A stretch of DNA of 64,000 nucleotides from Commensalibacter nepenthis (GTDB lineage: Bacteria; Pseudomonadota; Alphaproteobacteria; Acetobacterales; Acetobacteraceae), in NCBI RefSeq assembly GCF_029953305.1, contig NZ_JASBAN010000001.1, forward strand, positions 2,101,001 to 2,165,000. The letters are read 5' to 3'. Positions 36,135 through 45,444 of this stretch are shown one piece after another. The notes beneath the pieces are model-generated. The model was not told the DNA's origin and made no database searches. It saw only the letters and a list, made by a program, of their open reading frames with translations. The translations under genes and the position numbers were made by a program. Numbering within the stretch: position 1 is the stretch's first letter; each line of letters opens with the position of its first letter.

Positions 36135-37715
36135 TTACTCTTTAAGCTCCTCTTTTTCATCTGGTTTACTATTTGTGCTGTGATTAGTAAATAAAGGATC
36201 ACGTTTTAATGCAGTAGCAAGACCATAAATATAAAGCAAAAGAATTGCCGAGAATGGTAAACCACATAAAACAACACCATTTTGCATTGCACCAAAGCTG
36301 CCTGCCAATAAAAGGCTGATACTGACAATTGTAATTACAATTGACCAGAATATTCTTAACCAAATAGGCGAATCCTCGTCATTTGTTTTTCCTTTGGTAG
36401 ATAGATTTGCAACCATCATCGTGCCAGAACCCACAGGGCTTAGGAATAAAATAAAGCACATGACAATAACAATAAATGCAACATAAGGATTTAATGGTAA
36501 AAATTCCAAGAATTTAAACAAGGATAATGCTTGGTCTGTTAATGCTAGTTGCCCCAACCCTGATTGACCTTGTTGAAATACAAGTTCAATTGCAGAATTT
36601 CCGAAAATTGATAACCATGCCAATGTGAAGCCCAAAGGGATTAAGCAAACCCCCAAGGTCACTTCTCGGATTGTTCTTCCTTTTGAAATACGTGCAATAA
36701 ATAACCCTACGAAAGGTGCCCAAGCAATCCACCAAGCCCAATAAAATATTGTCCAGTCGGCAAGCCATTCTGATGCTTTATTGTTGTAAGTATATAAATT
36801 AAAACTTTGTTTGACAAATTGACTTAAATAATCCCCAACATTCTGCACCAGTGCATTAATCAAATGCGTTGTCGGTCCAGTAAAAAACACAAATAGTAGT
36901 AATATACATAACATACGAATATTGATGTTCGATAAAATAGCTAGCCCTTTATCGATCCTGACAACCGCGGTAATTGTGGCAACCATCATCATCGCCATAA
37001 CAACCACGACGAGGTTAAAATGATTATTTACAATTTGCGGGAACACGAAATGTATTCCTGACAATATAACCAATGCACCAATACCAAGATTTGTTACCAG
37101 TGAGGTCACTGTTGCTAATATCCCAAATCCATCAACCAAATCGCCAATTAATCCATATATTCTATTTCCAAAAATTGGATATAATGCAGATCTTAAAGCC
37201 AATGGAAAATCTAATCGGAACCCAAAATATCCTATGGTAATACCTACAAGCGCATATAAAGCCCAACCATGCACGCCCCAATGCAAAAACGTATAAACCA
37301 TTGCCTGACGAGCTGCATCGCGTGTGCCTGCAGCCCCTTCGGGAGGACGTAAAAAATGGTCTAGGGGTTCAGCTGTGCCGTAATATAACAGCGCAATACC
37401 AATCCCTGCTGAAAATAACATCGAAGTCCAAGCCAAATATCCAAACTCGGGTCGATCATCATCTTTTCCCAAAGGAACACTGCCAAATTTAGAAAAACCT
37501 AGCCAAATTACAAAACCAAGGCAGGAAATCACAACCAAGATATAATACCATCCAAAAAAATGGTTTGCTTGTCTTTGTGACCATTGTAAAATATTGGCAC
37601 ACACATCTGGAAATAAAACAAAAGCTATTCCAAAAAGAGTAATCGAAACAGCCGATCCTAAAAATACAAGTAAATTAAGACCCGTTTTATCCCTGTTTAC
37701 TAAGTCATGAGGCAT
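36135..37715 (-). CDS. betT: BCCT-family choline/betaine transporter
   Basis: This inner-membrane secondary transporter of 526 residues has twelve predicted helices. The family landmarks are FSAGIGIALLYYGTAEPLDHF and the Trp-rich helix 8 segment WTIFYWAWWIAWAPFVGLFI with ISKGRTIREV after it. It is about 150 residues shorter than E. coli BetT, missing the long cytoplasmic C-terminal osmosensory tail. Uptake may therefore be less osmotically gated. It is divergent from betI-betB-betA and next to a BetI-type operator, so choline is the likely substrate. Confidence 0.88.
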   Translation of the reverse strand: MPHDLVNRDKTGLNLLVFLGSAVSITLFGIAFVLFPDVCANILQWSQRQANHFFGWYYILVVISCLGFVIWLGFSKFGSVPLGKDDDRPEFGYLAWTSMLFSAGIGIALLYYGTAEPLDHFLRPPEGAAGTRDAARQAMVYTFLHWGVHGWALYALVGITIGYFGFRLDFPLALRSALYPIFGNRIYGLIGDLVDGFGILATVTSLVTNLGIGALVILSGIHFVFPQIVNNHFNLVVVVMAMMMVATITAVVRIDKGLAILSNINIRMLCILLLFVFFTGPTTHLINALVQNVGDYLSQFVKQSFNLYTYNNKASEWLADWTIFYWAWWIAWAPFVGLFIARISKGRTIREVTLGVCLIPLGFTLAWLSIFGNSAIELVFQQGQSGLGQLALTDQALSLFKFLEFLPLNPYVAFIVIVMCFILFLSPVGSGTMMVANLSTKGKTNDEDSPIWLRIFWSIVITIVSISLLLAGSFGAMQNGVVLCGLPFSAILLLYIYGLATALKRDPLFTNHSTNSKPDEKEELKE

Positions 37716-37743
37716 TATTGTCTCCGAAATGATCCGAAAATAC

Positions 37744-37770
37744 CAAAGCCCATACGGTTGATGGGCTTTG
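37744..37770 (-). promoter_or_regulatory. Hairpin in the betT leader
   Basis: A perfect 10-bp stem (CAAAGCCCAT / ATGGGCTTTG) with a 7-base loop lies 28-55 bases upstream of the betT start codon, within the presumed 5' leader. It could be a short attenuator-like structure or a second protein-binding palindrome; the sequence alone does not decide. Confidence 0.4.
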
Positions 37771-37837
37771 AATATATTTTACAGAAAAGATTTTAGCTAT
37801 GGAAATACTATACATAATTTTATTTTTCATTCAAGCG

Positions 37838-37859
37838 ATTGATTGATCGTTCAATCAAT
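37838..37859. promoter_or_regulatory. BetI-type operator palindrome
   Basis: ATTGATTGA-TCGT-TCAATCAAT, with 9-bp arms, lies in the 212-base region between divergent betT and betI. It closely resembles the known BetI operator of enterobacteria and vibrios (ATTGATTG-n-CAATCAAT). Binding of the betI product here would control both transcripts, with choline as the expected inducer. Confidence 0.8.
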
Positions 37860-37927
37860 GTTACTTTAGTTCATAAAATATCGATACAAATTTTCGTCAC
37901 AGGCATTAATGATAAGAATAAAAGATC

Positions 37928-38548
37928 ATGAAAAAAAATAGATATGAACCCGAAAGCATCAGAACAAAACAGATTTTAGATGCCACGGTTAATGTTATTC
38001 ATGAGGTTGGTGTTGCGAATACAACCCTTGCTAAAATAGCGCAAAAGGCTGATTTATCCACCGGTATTTTGAGCCACTACTTTGGAAATAAACAAGGACT
38101 TCTTAATGCTTGTATGCGGGATATGTTACGCAATCTACATTCTATTGGCAAAGCCAAAAGAAAAAACGTAACCCATCCTGTAGAGATTATAAAAACAATA
38201 ATTGATTCGAATTTTGATATCAGCCAAGTCAATAATAAAGCGATTCGTGTGTGGTTGGAATTTTGGAATTCTAGTATGCATGAACCTGAATTGCATCGGC
38301 TGCAACGTGTTAACGAAAAACGCCTTTATTCAAATCTAAAATATCAATTTCAACAAATCATTCCACTTGAGCAAGCCGTTATTGCTGCCCGAGGGATGGC
38401 TTCGTTAATTGATGGATTATGGCTTAGAGGCAGTTTGATGAGTGTTCATGTTCAGTTCGATATTTTACAGGCTCGTGAAATTGCTTATCAATATTTAGAC
38501 ATGCAAATAAGACTATATAAAATTAAAAAAGAGGATCCTCATGAATAA
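37928..38548 (+). CDS. betI: TetR-family repressor BetI
   Basis: BetI represses choline-to-betaine genes until choline is present. The 206-residue protein has a TetR helix-turn-helix at about residues 13-60 ([37 protein letters not shown]) and a ligand domain typical of BetI ([32 protein letters not shown], with [14 protein letters not shown] near the end). Its last 8 bases overlap the betB start, so repressor and enzyme are coupled. A matching palindrome lies 70 bases upstream. Confidence 0.93.
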   Translation: MKKNRYEPESIRTKQILDATVNVIHEVGVANTTLAKIAQKADLSTGILSHYFGNKQGLLNACMRDMLRNLHSIGKAKRKNVTHPVEIIKTIIDSNFDISQVNNKAIRVWLEFWNSSMHEPELHRLQRVNEKRLYSNLKYQFQQIIPLEQAVIAARGMASLIDGLWLRGSLMSVHVQFDILQAREIAYQYLDMQIRLYKIKKEDPHE

Positions 38549-40010
38549 CATTAAAACATATCAACTTTATATACATGGTAAATATGTTAACGCAACCAGT
38601 GGCACGACATTTGAGACGATTAATCCTGCAAATGGTGAAACCATTGGTTGCATTCAATCTGCCTCACAAGAAGACATCAATCTGGCTGTAGAAAGTGCAG
38701 AAAAAGGTCAAGCTGTCTGGGGTGCAATGACGGCAATGGAAAGGTCTCGCATTCTCAGAAAAGCTGTCGACATCCTACGTGTTCGTAATGATGAATTGGC
38801 TGAATTAGAAACATTGGATACGGGTAAAGCCTATTCAGAAACATCAACGGTTGATATTGTCACTGGTGCGGATGTATTAGAATATTACGCAGGATTGGCA
38901 ACCGCAATCCAAGGTGAACAAGTCCCGTTACGTGAAACCAGTTTCTTTTATACACGTCGTGAGCCTTTGGGTGTGGTTGCGGGCATTGGTGCATGGAATT
39001 ATCCCATTCAAATCGCGCTTTGGAAATCAGCCCCAGCTTTGGCGGCTGGCAATGCAATGATATTCAAACCAAGTGAAGTCACCCCTCTAACAGCCCTCAA
39101 ACTTGCTGAAATATATACCGAGGCTGGTGTTCCAGATGGTGTCTTTAACGTTGTGCAAGGTTTGGGTGATGTTGGTGCAATGTTGTCTGCACATCCAGTT
39201 ATCGAGAAAATTTCATTCACAGGCTCTGTGCCAACAGGTAAGAAAGTGATGTCCTTGGCTGCCAGCTCTTCTTTAAAAGAAGTGACCATGGAATTAGGAG
39301 GTAAATCCCCTTTAATCATTTGTGATGATGCTGATGTAAATGATGCGGTTAATATTGCAATGATGGCGAACTTTTTCAGCACAGGTCAAGTTTGCACTAA
39401 TGGTACTCGTGTTTTTGTTCCTGCCTCAATGAAACAAGCTTTTGACGCAAAATTATTAGAACGCGTAAAACATATTCACCTTGGCCATCCAATGGATGAA
39501 AAAACCAATATGGGACCGCTTGTCAGCTTCCAACATATGGAAAAAGTATTATCTTATATAGAAAAAGGCAAACAAGAAGGCGCAACCTTACTTTGTGGTG
39601 GTTCACGCGAAACATCGCAAGATTTTGGCAAAGGGGCATATGTCCAACCAACAATCTTTACCGACTGTCATGATGATATGAGTATCGTTAAAGATGAGAT
39701 TTTTGGTCCAGTCATGAGCGTTCTTTATTATACTACTGAAGAAGAAGTGATTACTCGTGCAAATAATACGCCTTTTGGTTTAGCTGCTGGTGTAGTCAGC
39801 AAAGACATTAGCCGTGCACACCGTATCATTCATCAAATCAAAGCGGGCATTTGTTGGATCAATACATGGGGAGAATCTCCTGCTGAAATGCCCGTTGGTG
39901 GCTATAAACAATCTGGGGTTGGCAGAGAAAATGGTATCTCAACTTTGGAACATTATACCCGTATAAAATCTATCCAAGTAGAAATGGATAAATACAGCTC
40001 AATTTTCTAA
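38541..40010 (+). CDS. betB: Betaine-aldehyde dehydrogenase
   Basis: BetB oxidises betaine aldehyde to glycine betaine with NAD(P)+. This ALDH-superfamily protein of 489 residues has catalytic Cys285 in [10 protein letters not shown], general-base Glu251 in MELGGKSP, and the cofactor motif [34 protein letters not shown] near the C-terminus is typical of BetB. GAGGA at 38531-38535 precedes ATG 38541 within the end of betI. Confidence 0.95.
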   Translation: MNNIKTYQLYIHGKYVNATSGTTFETINPANGETIGCIQSASQEDINLAVESAEKGQAVWGAMTAMERSRILRKAVDILRVRNDELAELETLDTGKAYSETSTVDIVTGADVLEYYAGLATAIQGEQVPLRETSFFYTRREPLGVVAGIGAWNYPIQIALWKSAPALAAGNAMIFKPSEVTPLTALKLAEIYTEAGVPDGVFNVVQGLGDVGAMLSAHPVIEKISFTGSVPTGKKVMSLAASSSLKEVTMELGGKSPLIICDDADVNDAVNIAMMANFFSTGQVCTNGTRVFVPASMKQAFDAKLLERVKHIHLGHPMDEKTNMGPLVSFQHMEKVLSYIEKGKQEGATLLCGGSRETSQDFGKGAYVQPTIFTDCHDDMSIVKDEIFGPVMSVLYYTTEEEVITRANNTPFGLAAGVVSKDISRAHRIIHQIKAGICWINTWGESPAEMPVGGYKQSGVGRENGISTLEHYTRIKSIQVEMDKYSSIF

Positions 40011-40051
40011 TACATTTATAATGTTACATATTTAAGATAAGGATAAAATTA

Positions 40052-41761
40052 ATGACCATTAAAGAGTATGATTATATCATCATCGGCGCAGGCTCTGCGG
40101 GAAATACAATCGCAACACGTTTAACAGAAGATCGCGATACAACTGTTTTGCTTTTGGAAGCAGGTGGACCTGATTATCGTTTTGACTTCAGAACCCAAAT
40201 GCCTGCTGCATTGGCGTATCCTTTGCAAGGACGTCGTTATAATTGGGCCTATCTAACCGATCCAGAACCTCATATGAATAATCGTCGTATGGAATGTGGT
40301 CGCGGTAAAGGATTGGGCGGATCATCCCTTATTAATGGTATGTGCTATATTCGTGGTAATGCCATGGATTTAGATAATTGGGCTGAACAAGATAAAAGCC
40401 TGTCTGATTGGACCTATGCAGATTGTTTGCCTTATTACCGTAAAACCGAAACAAGGGATATTGGCGCGAATAATTTTCATGGTGGAGACGGTCCTGTCAG
40501 TGTCACAACACCCAAAAACGGGAACAATGAGCTATTTCATGCGATGGTTGAAGCTGGTGTGCAAGCGGGTTACCCACGCACAGATGATTTAAATGGGTAT
40601 CAACAAGAAGGGTTCGGTCCAATGGATCGTACAGTTACCCCAAAAGGTCGCCGTTCCAGCACAGCGCGCGGATATTTAGACACGGCAAAAAAACGTAAAA
40701 ATATTAAAATTATCACTCATGCCATAACGGATAAAATTCTATTCTCTGGTAAGCGTGCTATCGGCGTTCAATATATTCATGGCAATAAATCAGAAATGAA
40801 TGTTGTATACGCTAAAAAAGAAATTATCTTAAGTGCTGGTGCGATTGCATCCCCACAAATCTTGCAACGTTCCGGCGTTGGTCCACAAGACGTTCTAGAT
40901 GAATTCGGTATTACCCCAGTCCATGTTTTGCCAGGGGTTGGCCAGAATCTACAGGACCATTTGGAAATGTATCTGCAATATGAATGTACAAAACCCGTTT
41001 CCTTGTATCCTGCATTAATTTGGTATAATCAACCACCCATTGGTGCCGAATGGTTATTATTTGGCAAAGGTGTTGGTGCCTCTAATCAATTTGAAGCAGG
41101 TGGATTTATTCGATCAAGTGAAAAATTTGAATGGCCAAATATTCAATATCATTTCTTACCTGTTGCGATTAATTATAATGGATCTAATGGGATTAAAAAG
41201 CATGGCTTTCAAGCCCATGTTGGTTCTATGCGTTCCCCTTCAAGAGGCAGGATACGTCTTACCTCTTTGAATCCTCATGACCATCCAAGTATCTTGTTCA
41301 ACTATATGTCTGCTGAACAAGACTGGGAAGAATTCCGTGCTGGTATTCGCATTACTCGTGAAATAATGCATCAGCCAGCCCTTGATGAATATCGTGGTAA
41401 GGAAATCAGCCCAGGTAAATTGGCTAAGACTGATGCTGAACTTGATGAATTTGTCAAAAACCATGCTGAAACAGCTTATCATCCTTGCGGTAGTAATAAA
41501 ATGGGATCTGATGATATGTCTGTTGTAGATCACGAAGGACGCGTTCATGGGATTGAAGGTCTGCGCGTTGCGGATGCATCTATTATGCCAATTATTATCA
41601 CAGGAAATCTGAACGCAACCACGATTATGATTGGTGAAAAAATAGCTGATGCTATTCGTGGAAAAAAACTACCTCGTTCGACTGTTGAATATCACAAAGC
41701 AAACGGCTCACCCGTTCGTACAAAACCAATGAGAGACTTTACAGAAGATATGTTAGAATAA
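40052..41761 (+). CDS. betA: Choline dehydrogenase
   Basis: BetA is an FAD-dependent GMC oxidoreductase, membrane-associated, oxidising choline to betaine aldehyde and donating electrons to the respiratory chain. The FAD-binding GAGSAGN is at residues 12-18. [18 protein letters not shown] is the GMC signature, and the catalytic His477 sits in [11 protein letters not shown]. The 569-residue length matches E. coli BetA. It ends the operon, 41 bases after betB, and is followed by a strong terminator. Confidence 0.95.
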   Translation: MTIKEYDYIIIGAGSAGNTIATRLTEDRDTTVLLLEAGGPDYRFDFRTQMPAALAYPLQGRRYNWAYLTDPEPHMNNRRMECGRGKGLGGSSLINGMCYIRGNAMDLDNWAEQDKSLSDWTYADCLPYYRKTETRDIGANNFHGGDGPVSVTTPKNGNNELFHAMVEAGVQAGYPRTDDLNGYQQEGFGPMDRTVTPKGRRSSTARGYLDTAKKRKNIKIITHAITDKILFSGKRAIGVQYIHGNKSEMNVVYAKKEIILSAGAIASPQILQRSGVGPQDVLDEFGITPVHVLPGVGQNLQDHLEMYLQYECTKPVSLYPALIWYNQPPIGAEWLLFGKGVGASNQFEAGGFIRSSEKFEWPNIQYHFLPVAINYNGSNGIKKHGFQAHVGSMRSPSRGRIRLTSLNPHDHPSILFNYMSAEQDWEEFRAGIRITREIMHQPALDEYRGKEISPGKLAKTDAELDEFVKNHAETAYHPCGSNKMGSDDMSVVDHEGRVHGIEGLRVADASIMPIIITGNLNATTIMIGEKIADAIRGKKLPRSTVEYHKANGSPVRTKPMRDFTEDMLE

Positions 41762-41796
41762 TTTAAAATAGAATTCTAAATAAGACTAATCAGAAA

Positions 41797-41826
41797 GGCA
41801 TAAAGTTATAACTTTATGCCTTTTTT
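41797..41826. terminator. Intrinsic terminator after betA
   Basis: A perfect 10-bp stem (GGCATAAAGT / ACTTTATGCC) with a TATA loop is followed by six T residues. It ends the betI-betB-betA transcript and lies just beyond the end of the convergent PEBP-family gene. Confidence 0.88.
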
Positions 41827-41832
41827 CAGAGC

Positions 41833-42324
41833 TTATTTTTCAGTGCCAAAGACACAAGTTAATTGTGCAGAACCCAAAGAATGAAAATGGGTATTAAATC
41901 CAATATAGGCTGGGGATACATCCTTGGTAATCTCTAGTTTTTCAACATCCATCGCATGAATTGTGATGATGTAACGATGCATTACTCCTGGAGGAGGAGC
42001 TGCACCGCCATATTCATATAAACTAAAATCATTGCGGACTTGAATAGCACCCTCTGGCATTCCTTTGGAAGATGCGCCTTCTTCTAACTGCGTTACGGTT
42101 GCAGGAATATTTGCAACAACCCAATGCCACCACCCAGAACCCGTTGGAGCATCAGGATCAAACATGGTAATCACAAAACTTTTTGTGCCTGGGGGTGAGT
42201 TTTCCCAAAATAAGGAAGGCGATAAATTATTACCGTCTTGTCCCATACCGTTAAAGCGTTGAGCCTTAGGCATTATATCGCCTTCTTTATAAGAATTGCT
42301 CCATAATTTAAACATTTTATTCAT
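41833..42324 (-). CDS. YbhB/YbcL-type PEBP-family protein
   Basis: This 163-residue soluble protein of the phosphatidylethanolamine-binding (Raf-kinase-inhibitor-like) family has no signal peptide. Conserved ligand-pocket segments are NLSPSLFWENSPPGTKSFVITMFDPDAPTGSG, WHWVVANIP, and YEYGGAAPPPGVMHRYIITIHAM. The molecular role of the bacterial members is unknown. It is monocistronic, and AGGATG lies before the start. Confidence 0.9.
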   Translation of the reverse strand: MNKMFKLWSNSYKEGDIMPKAQRFNGMGQDGNNLSPSLFWENSPPGTKSFVITMFDPDAPTGSGWWHWVVANIPATVTQLEEGASSKGMPEGAIQVRNDFSLYEYGGAAPPPGVMHRYIITIHAMDVEKLEITKDVSPAYIGFNTHFHSLGSAQLTCVFGTEK

Positions 42325-42394
42325 CCTTTCATAAGCTATATAATAAGAAAGCTTAACATAAAGATGATAATAAAATCATTAATATAGTTAAAAT

Positions 42395-42883
42395 TTATGT
42401 ATCAATAGAAAAACGATAAATCGTCTTTTCATCATAAAGTTCACCAGGTTTTAATATTGTTGAGGGAAAATTAGGATGATTGGGGCTATCTGGATAATAT
42501 TGAGGTTCAAAAGCAATCCCTTCACATTGACGATATGCTTTGCCTGAATATCCTTTGAGGTTCCCTCTCAACGCATTACCCGTATAGACTTGCATACCAG
42601 GCAACGTTGTGAATAAATCAAGTTTTCTGCCACTTGCTTCATGCACTAACTTTGCAGCAGGGCGTACCGCTTTGGTTGGATTACCATCAATCACCCAATT
42701 ATGATCATATCCAATAGCTTTATAAAGTTGATCAAAATTATCACGAATATGCTTACCAATATAAGTTGCTGTTCTGAAATCCATGGGTGTATTGGCGACT
42801 GAAGCAATTTCACCGGTTGGGATCATATGTTGATCGACAGGCGTGTAATGACTGCAAGATAATGGTAATGTCGCAAATTTCAA
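42395..42883 (-). pseudogene. Aldose 1-epimerase (galM) fragment lacking its N-terminal half
   Basis: The 162 residues match only the C-terminal half of GalM mutarotases: SHYTPVDQHMIPTGEIASVA, DFRTATYIG, YDHNWVIDG, LHDPESGR-like VHEASGRKLDLFTTLPGMQV, YTGNALRG and PQYYPDSPNHPNFPSTILKP. The first half, with the sugar-binding NHxxFNL region and the catalytic His, is absent. The first 6-7 codons come from an adjacent inverted-repeat element, not from galM. No ribosome binding site was seen before the ATG. It is best read as a decayed gene, perhaps once part of the galactose set about 7 kb away. Confidence 0.82.
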
Positions 42884-43011
42884 AAAATGTCAAATTTTTA
42901 AAAAAATATTAAAAAACAAATTTTGTTAATTTTTTGAATTATAACGATATTTTTTATTATTAAATCAATTTAAAAGTTTAATTTTAAAGAAAAAAAATTT
43001 GCGACAAGACC
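42864..43011. mobile_element. MITE-like AT-rich inverted-repeat element, 148 bp
   Basis: The ends are inverted repeats, GGTAATGTCGCAAATTT (42864-42880) and the complement of GGTCTTGTCGCAAATTT (42995-43011), which match at 15 of 17 positions including a perfect 12-bp core. The 114 bases between them are almost entirely A and T with no gene. The left end coincides with the point where galM homology begins. No target duplication is obvious. It may be a non-autonomous element or the residue of an insertion sequence; no related full element is in the window. Confidence 0.55.
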
Positions 43012-43015
43012 GTTT

Positions 43016-43052
43016 AAAAAGCTATCCAAGTTTATATCGGATAGCTTTTTTT
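43016..43052. terminator. Bidirectional intrinsic terminator
   Basis: The stem AAAAAGCTATCC / GGATAGCTTTTT with an 11-base loop is flanked by A and T runs. On the minus strand it lies immediately after the repeat-protein gene (stop at 43058) and should end its transcript. Confidence 0.85.
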
Positions 43053-43057
43053 ATGAA

Positions 43058-43432
43058 TTAGTCGTTATGATGTTTGTGTTGATGGGAGGCATTATTATTT
43101 TGATCACGATGATCCCCATGATTGCGATCATTGTCGTCACGAGGGCTACGATGATCCCCACGATTGCGATCATTGTCGTCATGATAGTTACGGAGATCTA
43201 TACAACTGCGGTTATTATCATCACGAGAGCTACTGTGATCTTCACGATTATGGTCATTATCGTCACGAGAGCTACGATGATCCCCACGGTTATGGTTATC
43301 ATTATTAGTGCCTCCAATATCGTCACTTTGGCTGGCAGTCGATGTCTTGGTTTGTGAAGATTCTTGTTCTTGTGCAAAAGAAACAGATGGAATTAAAAGC
43401 ATTGATAAAGCGAGTAAGGTGTATTTTTTCAT
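43058..43432 (-). CDS. Secreted protein of Asp/His/Arg/Asn-rich 14-residue repeats
   Basis: No family is recognised. The 124-residue product begins with a clear signal peptide (MKKYTLLALSMLLIPSVSFA-Q). It is then entirely polar and probably disordered. Residues 43-112 are five tandem 14-residue units of the type DDNDRNRGDHRSPR, and the third is degenerate and carries the only Cys. The tail is His-rich (NASHQHKHHND). ATG 43432 follows GAGAG; an in-frame ATG four codons earlier is possible. Metal binding, surface adhesion or cation buffering are conceivable but unproven. A terminator follows directly. Confidence 0.72.
   Translation of the reverse strand: MKKYTLLALSMLLIPSVSFAQEQESSQTKTSTASQSDDIGGTNNDNHNRGDHRSSRDDNDHNREDHSSSRDDNNRSCIDLRNYHDDNDRNRGDHRSPRDDNDRNHGDHRDQNNNASHQHKHHND
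43097..43306. repeat. Five tandem 42-bp coding repeats
   Basis: The DNA behind the 14-residue units is itself repetitive. The most similar copies share long stretches such as ACGATGATCCCCACGATTG and GATCATTGTCGTCACGAG (plus strand). The array could expand or contract by slippage in exact multiples of 42 bp without breaking the frame. Confidence 0.75.
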
Positions 43433-43681
43433 TTGATCTCTCATTTCATAAGAATTTAACTGAATATCTAAAATAATTATGGATAAACTATGAAGAATAA
43501 ATGATGAAATAAAGGTATTTTTACAAGTTTAGTTTTAAAAAAAATGCTTAATAATCTTTATTGGAATTAGAACCATGCAAATATTATGTATTCGGTAAAG
43601 TCAAGAGTAAATATAAACTGATGAAGTCATAATTCACTTGAAAATACTTGAAAGGCTGGGTTTCAAGAACGCATAATATCA

Positions 43682-43991
43682 TTACGAACATGTCAATATA
43701 TCCATGGCATCTTCTATTCTTCTCGTAAATCGAGCATCTTGTCGTAAGTTTTCAAAGATAGGGGTAATTAGATTTATATCGATTTTGTGATCAATCTTGG
43801 CAAGATGTCCAATGCAAGTAATCGCCAGACCAATAATATTTTTATCATCATGTGTCTTTAAATATAACTGAACATATTGTTTAAGCCTATTCTAAATCAT
43901 CTATATTGAAGGTTAGATCAAGCAATGCGTTCAGCACTCGGTTTTTGTAAGGATATCTTAAATCAAATTTAATTTGCTGTTTGCTTGGCAT
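43682..43991 (-). pseudogene. Frameshifted small HEAT-like gene, immunity-protein type
   Basis: Reading the minus strand from ATG 43991 gives MPSKQQIKFDLRYPYKNRVL, then NALLDLTFNIDDLE and a TAG. Shifting one base at that point the frame continues LKQYVQLYLKTHDDKNIIGL, AITCIGHLAKIDHKIDIN and LITPIFENLRQDARFTRRIE, then DAMDILTCS and a stop. The GLAITCIGHLAKI pattern followed by a helix ending in VEDA/IEDAMDIL is that of small HEAT-like proteins found as immunity partners in polymorphic toxin loci. I infer one indel plus one nonsense change in a former gene of about 103 codons. No toxin gene lies nearby. The 240 bases on its downstream side show nothing else. Confidence 0.6.
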
Positions 43992-44079
43992 TGATAGGTT
44001 ACATGCTTTATACAAAAAGGGATGGTATTATGTAAATAATATCGTCCCTTAGGTTAAGGCTGTTGTTAAAGAAGAAATA

Positions 44080-45441
44080 TTACTCTAAAGGAGTGGGAAC
44101 TTTTGCAGCTTTCATTGCTTTTGCCTGATTTTTATCGAGTTCATCAGTATCAAAATTTGCTATCATTTCTTGGAATAAATGATGCCAGTTTAATTTTGCG
44201 TCAAGGCGAGTAAATAAGCTTCCTAAACCGATCGCAGAGCGGTCTACCAATACAAATTCACGTGGTGGGGTAATGCCACCAGTTTGTTGCAAGCCTTTAT
44301 GGACTTTTGCAGCAATTTTACGTCCCAAGTCGGGATCGCTATCATCTTGAATGGATCGTTCTTTGTCTTGTGTTAGTGGTGCATAAAGAAAACGAGCCCA
44401 TTCGTTGAGAATATCCATTGTATCTTTGGAAATATCTTTGAATCCCCATGCTGTATAGGCGTGATGTGCAAGCTCATCATCATGAGTTTCAATCGCCTTG
44501 CAAAGATCGATCACGCCTTTGACGAATTTCCCTTTGAATATACGGATTGAACCAAAATCCAGTAAGCATAAATGATTATCAGCGTTAATCAGGAAGTTCC
44601 CCATATGAGGGTCACCGTGAATAACCCCATATTGATAGAACGGAATATACCAAGAGCAGAATAAAGAGCGAGCAATGTCATTACGATGGGCTTGATCTAA
44701 CCCACTTTCGATCATTTGACGCAGCCCTTTGCCTTCGATCCAATCCATGGTTAATAATCGACTGGTTGATAAGTCTTCAACCATATTTGGGACAATGGTG
44801 CGTTTGTTTTTTTCTAGCATCAAAGAGAATAAACGCATATTTGCGGCTTCTCTTTTATAATCTAGCTCTTCTTGCAGGCGAGTAACAAGCTCTTTATAGA
44901 CTTCATCTTGTTTGATGGCATTATCCAAACGATGATATAATGCAATTAACAACCGCAGTTGCTTTAAATCAGACTCTACAGTACTGACCATATCTGGATA
45001 TTGCAATTTACAAGCAACCTGGCGACCATCGGGAAGAGTGGCTTTATGAACTTGCCCTAGACTGGCTGCTGCCGATGCTTCTTGGGAAAAAGATGCAAAA
45101 TGAGATTCCCAGTTAGCACCTAGCTCTGCTTTCATACGCCGACGCACAAAAGACCACCCCATCGGTGGAGCATTTGATTGCAAATGTGCCAATTCATCGG
45201 CATATTCATCAGGCAAAACATTGGGAATAGTGCTTAATAATTGAGCCACTTTCATCATCGGTCCTTTGAGTCCACCCAGAATATTTTTCAATTCTTCGGC
45301 ATGTGCAGATTTATTGACCGATATGCCCATCTTTTGACCCGCCAAGCGCGCTGCAATACCGCCTACCGCTGTGGTGGATTTAATCATGCGGCGCATGCCA
45401 CCTAAAAGGCTAGTTTTGTCTAGATTATCATCTTTTTCCAT
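44080..45441 (-). CDS. ABC1/UbiB-family atypical protein kinase
   Basis: The family (UbiB, ADCK3/COQ8) supports ubiquinone synthesis as an ATP-dependent atypical kinase or ATPase. Family features are GPMMKVAQLLST (the KxGQ-type helix), the Ala-rich nucleotide loop EASAAASLGQVHKA in place of a glycine loop, the invariant Lys in VACKLQYP, EELDYKREAANM, and the catalytic YGVIHGDPHMGNFLI with LLDFGSIR. At 453 residues it lacks the C-terminal membrane helices of UbiB and is closer to ADCK3-like proteins. Three bases separate it from pepF upstream. Confidence 0.88.
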   Translation of the reverse strand: MEKDDNLDKTSLLGGMRRMIKSTTAVGGIAARLAGQKMGISVNKSAHAEELKNILGGLKGPMMKVAQLLSTIPNVLPDEYADELAHLQSNAPPMGWSFVRRRMKAELGANWESHFASFSQEASAAASLGQVHKATLPDGRQVACKLQYPDMVSTVESDLKQLRLLIALYHRLDNAIKQDEVYKELVTRLQEELDYKREAANMRLFSLMLEKNKRTIVPNMVEDLSTSRLLTMDWIEGKGLRQMIESGLDQAHRNDIARSLFCSWYIPFYQYGVIHGDPHMGNFLINADNHLCLLDFGSIRIFKGKFVKGVIDLCKAIETHDDELAHHAYTAWGFKDISKDTMDILNEWARFLYAPLTQDKERSIQDDSDPDLGRKIAAKVHKGLQQTGGITPPREFVLVDRSAIGLGSLFTRLDAKLNWHHLFQEMIANFDTDELDKNQAKAMKAAKVPTPLE

Positions 45442-45444
45442 GAC

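Noticed and set aside
43097-43306. CRISPR-like array
   Set aside because: The repeats are directly adjacent coding units of 42 bp in frame with a signal-peptide protein, with no unique spacers and no cas genes.
43067-43357. Plus-strand frame of 96 codons, hydrophobic and repetitive (Ile/Val/Thr/Met)
   Set aside because: It is the reverse complement of the 42-bp repeat array in the secreted Asp/His/Arg protein gene. It has no ribosome binding site, and its hydrophobicity follows from the codons of the opposite strand.
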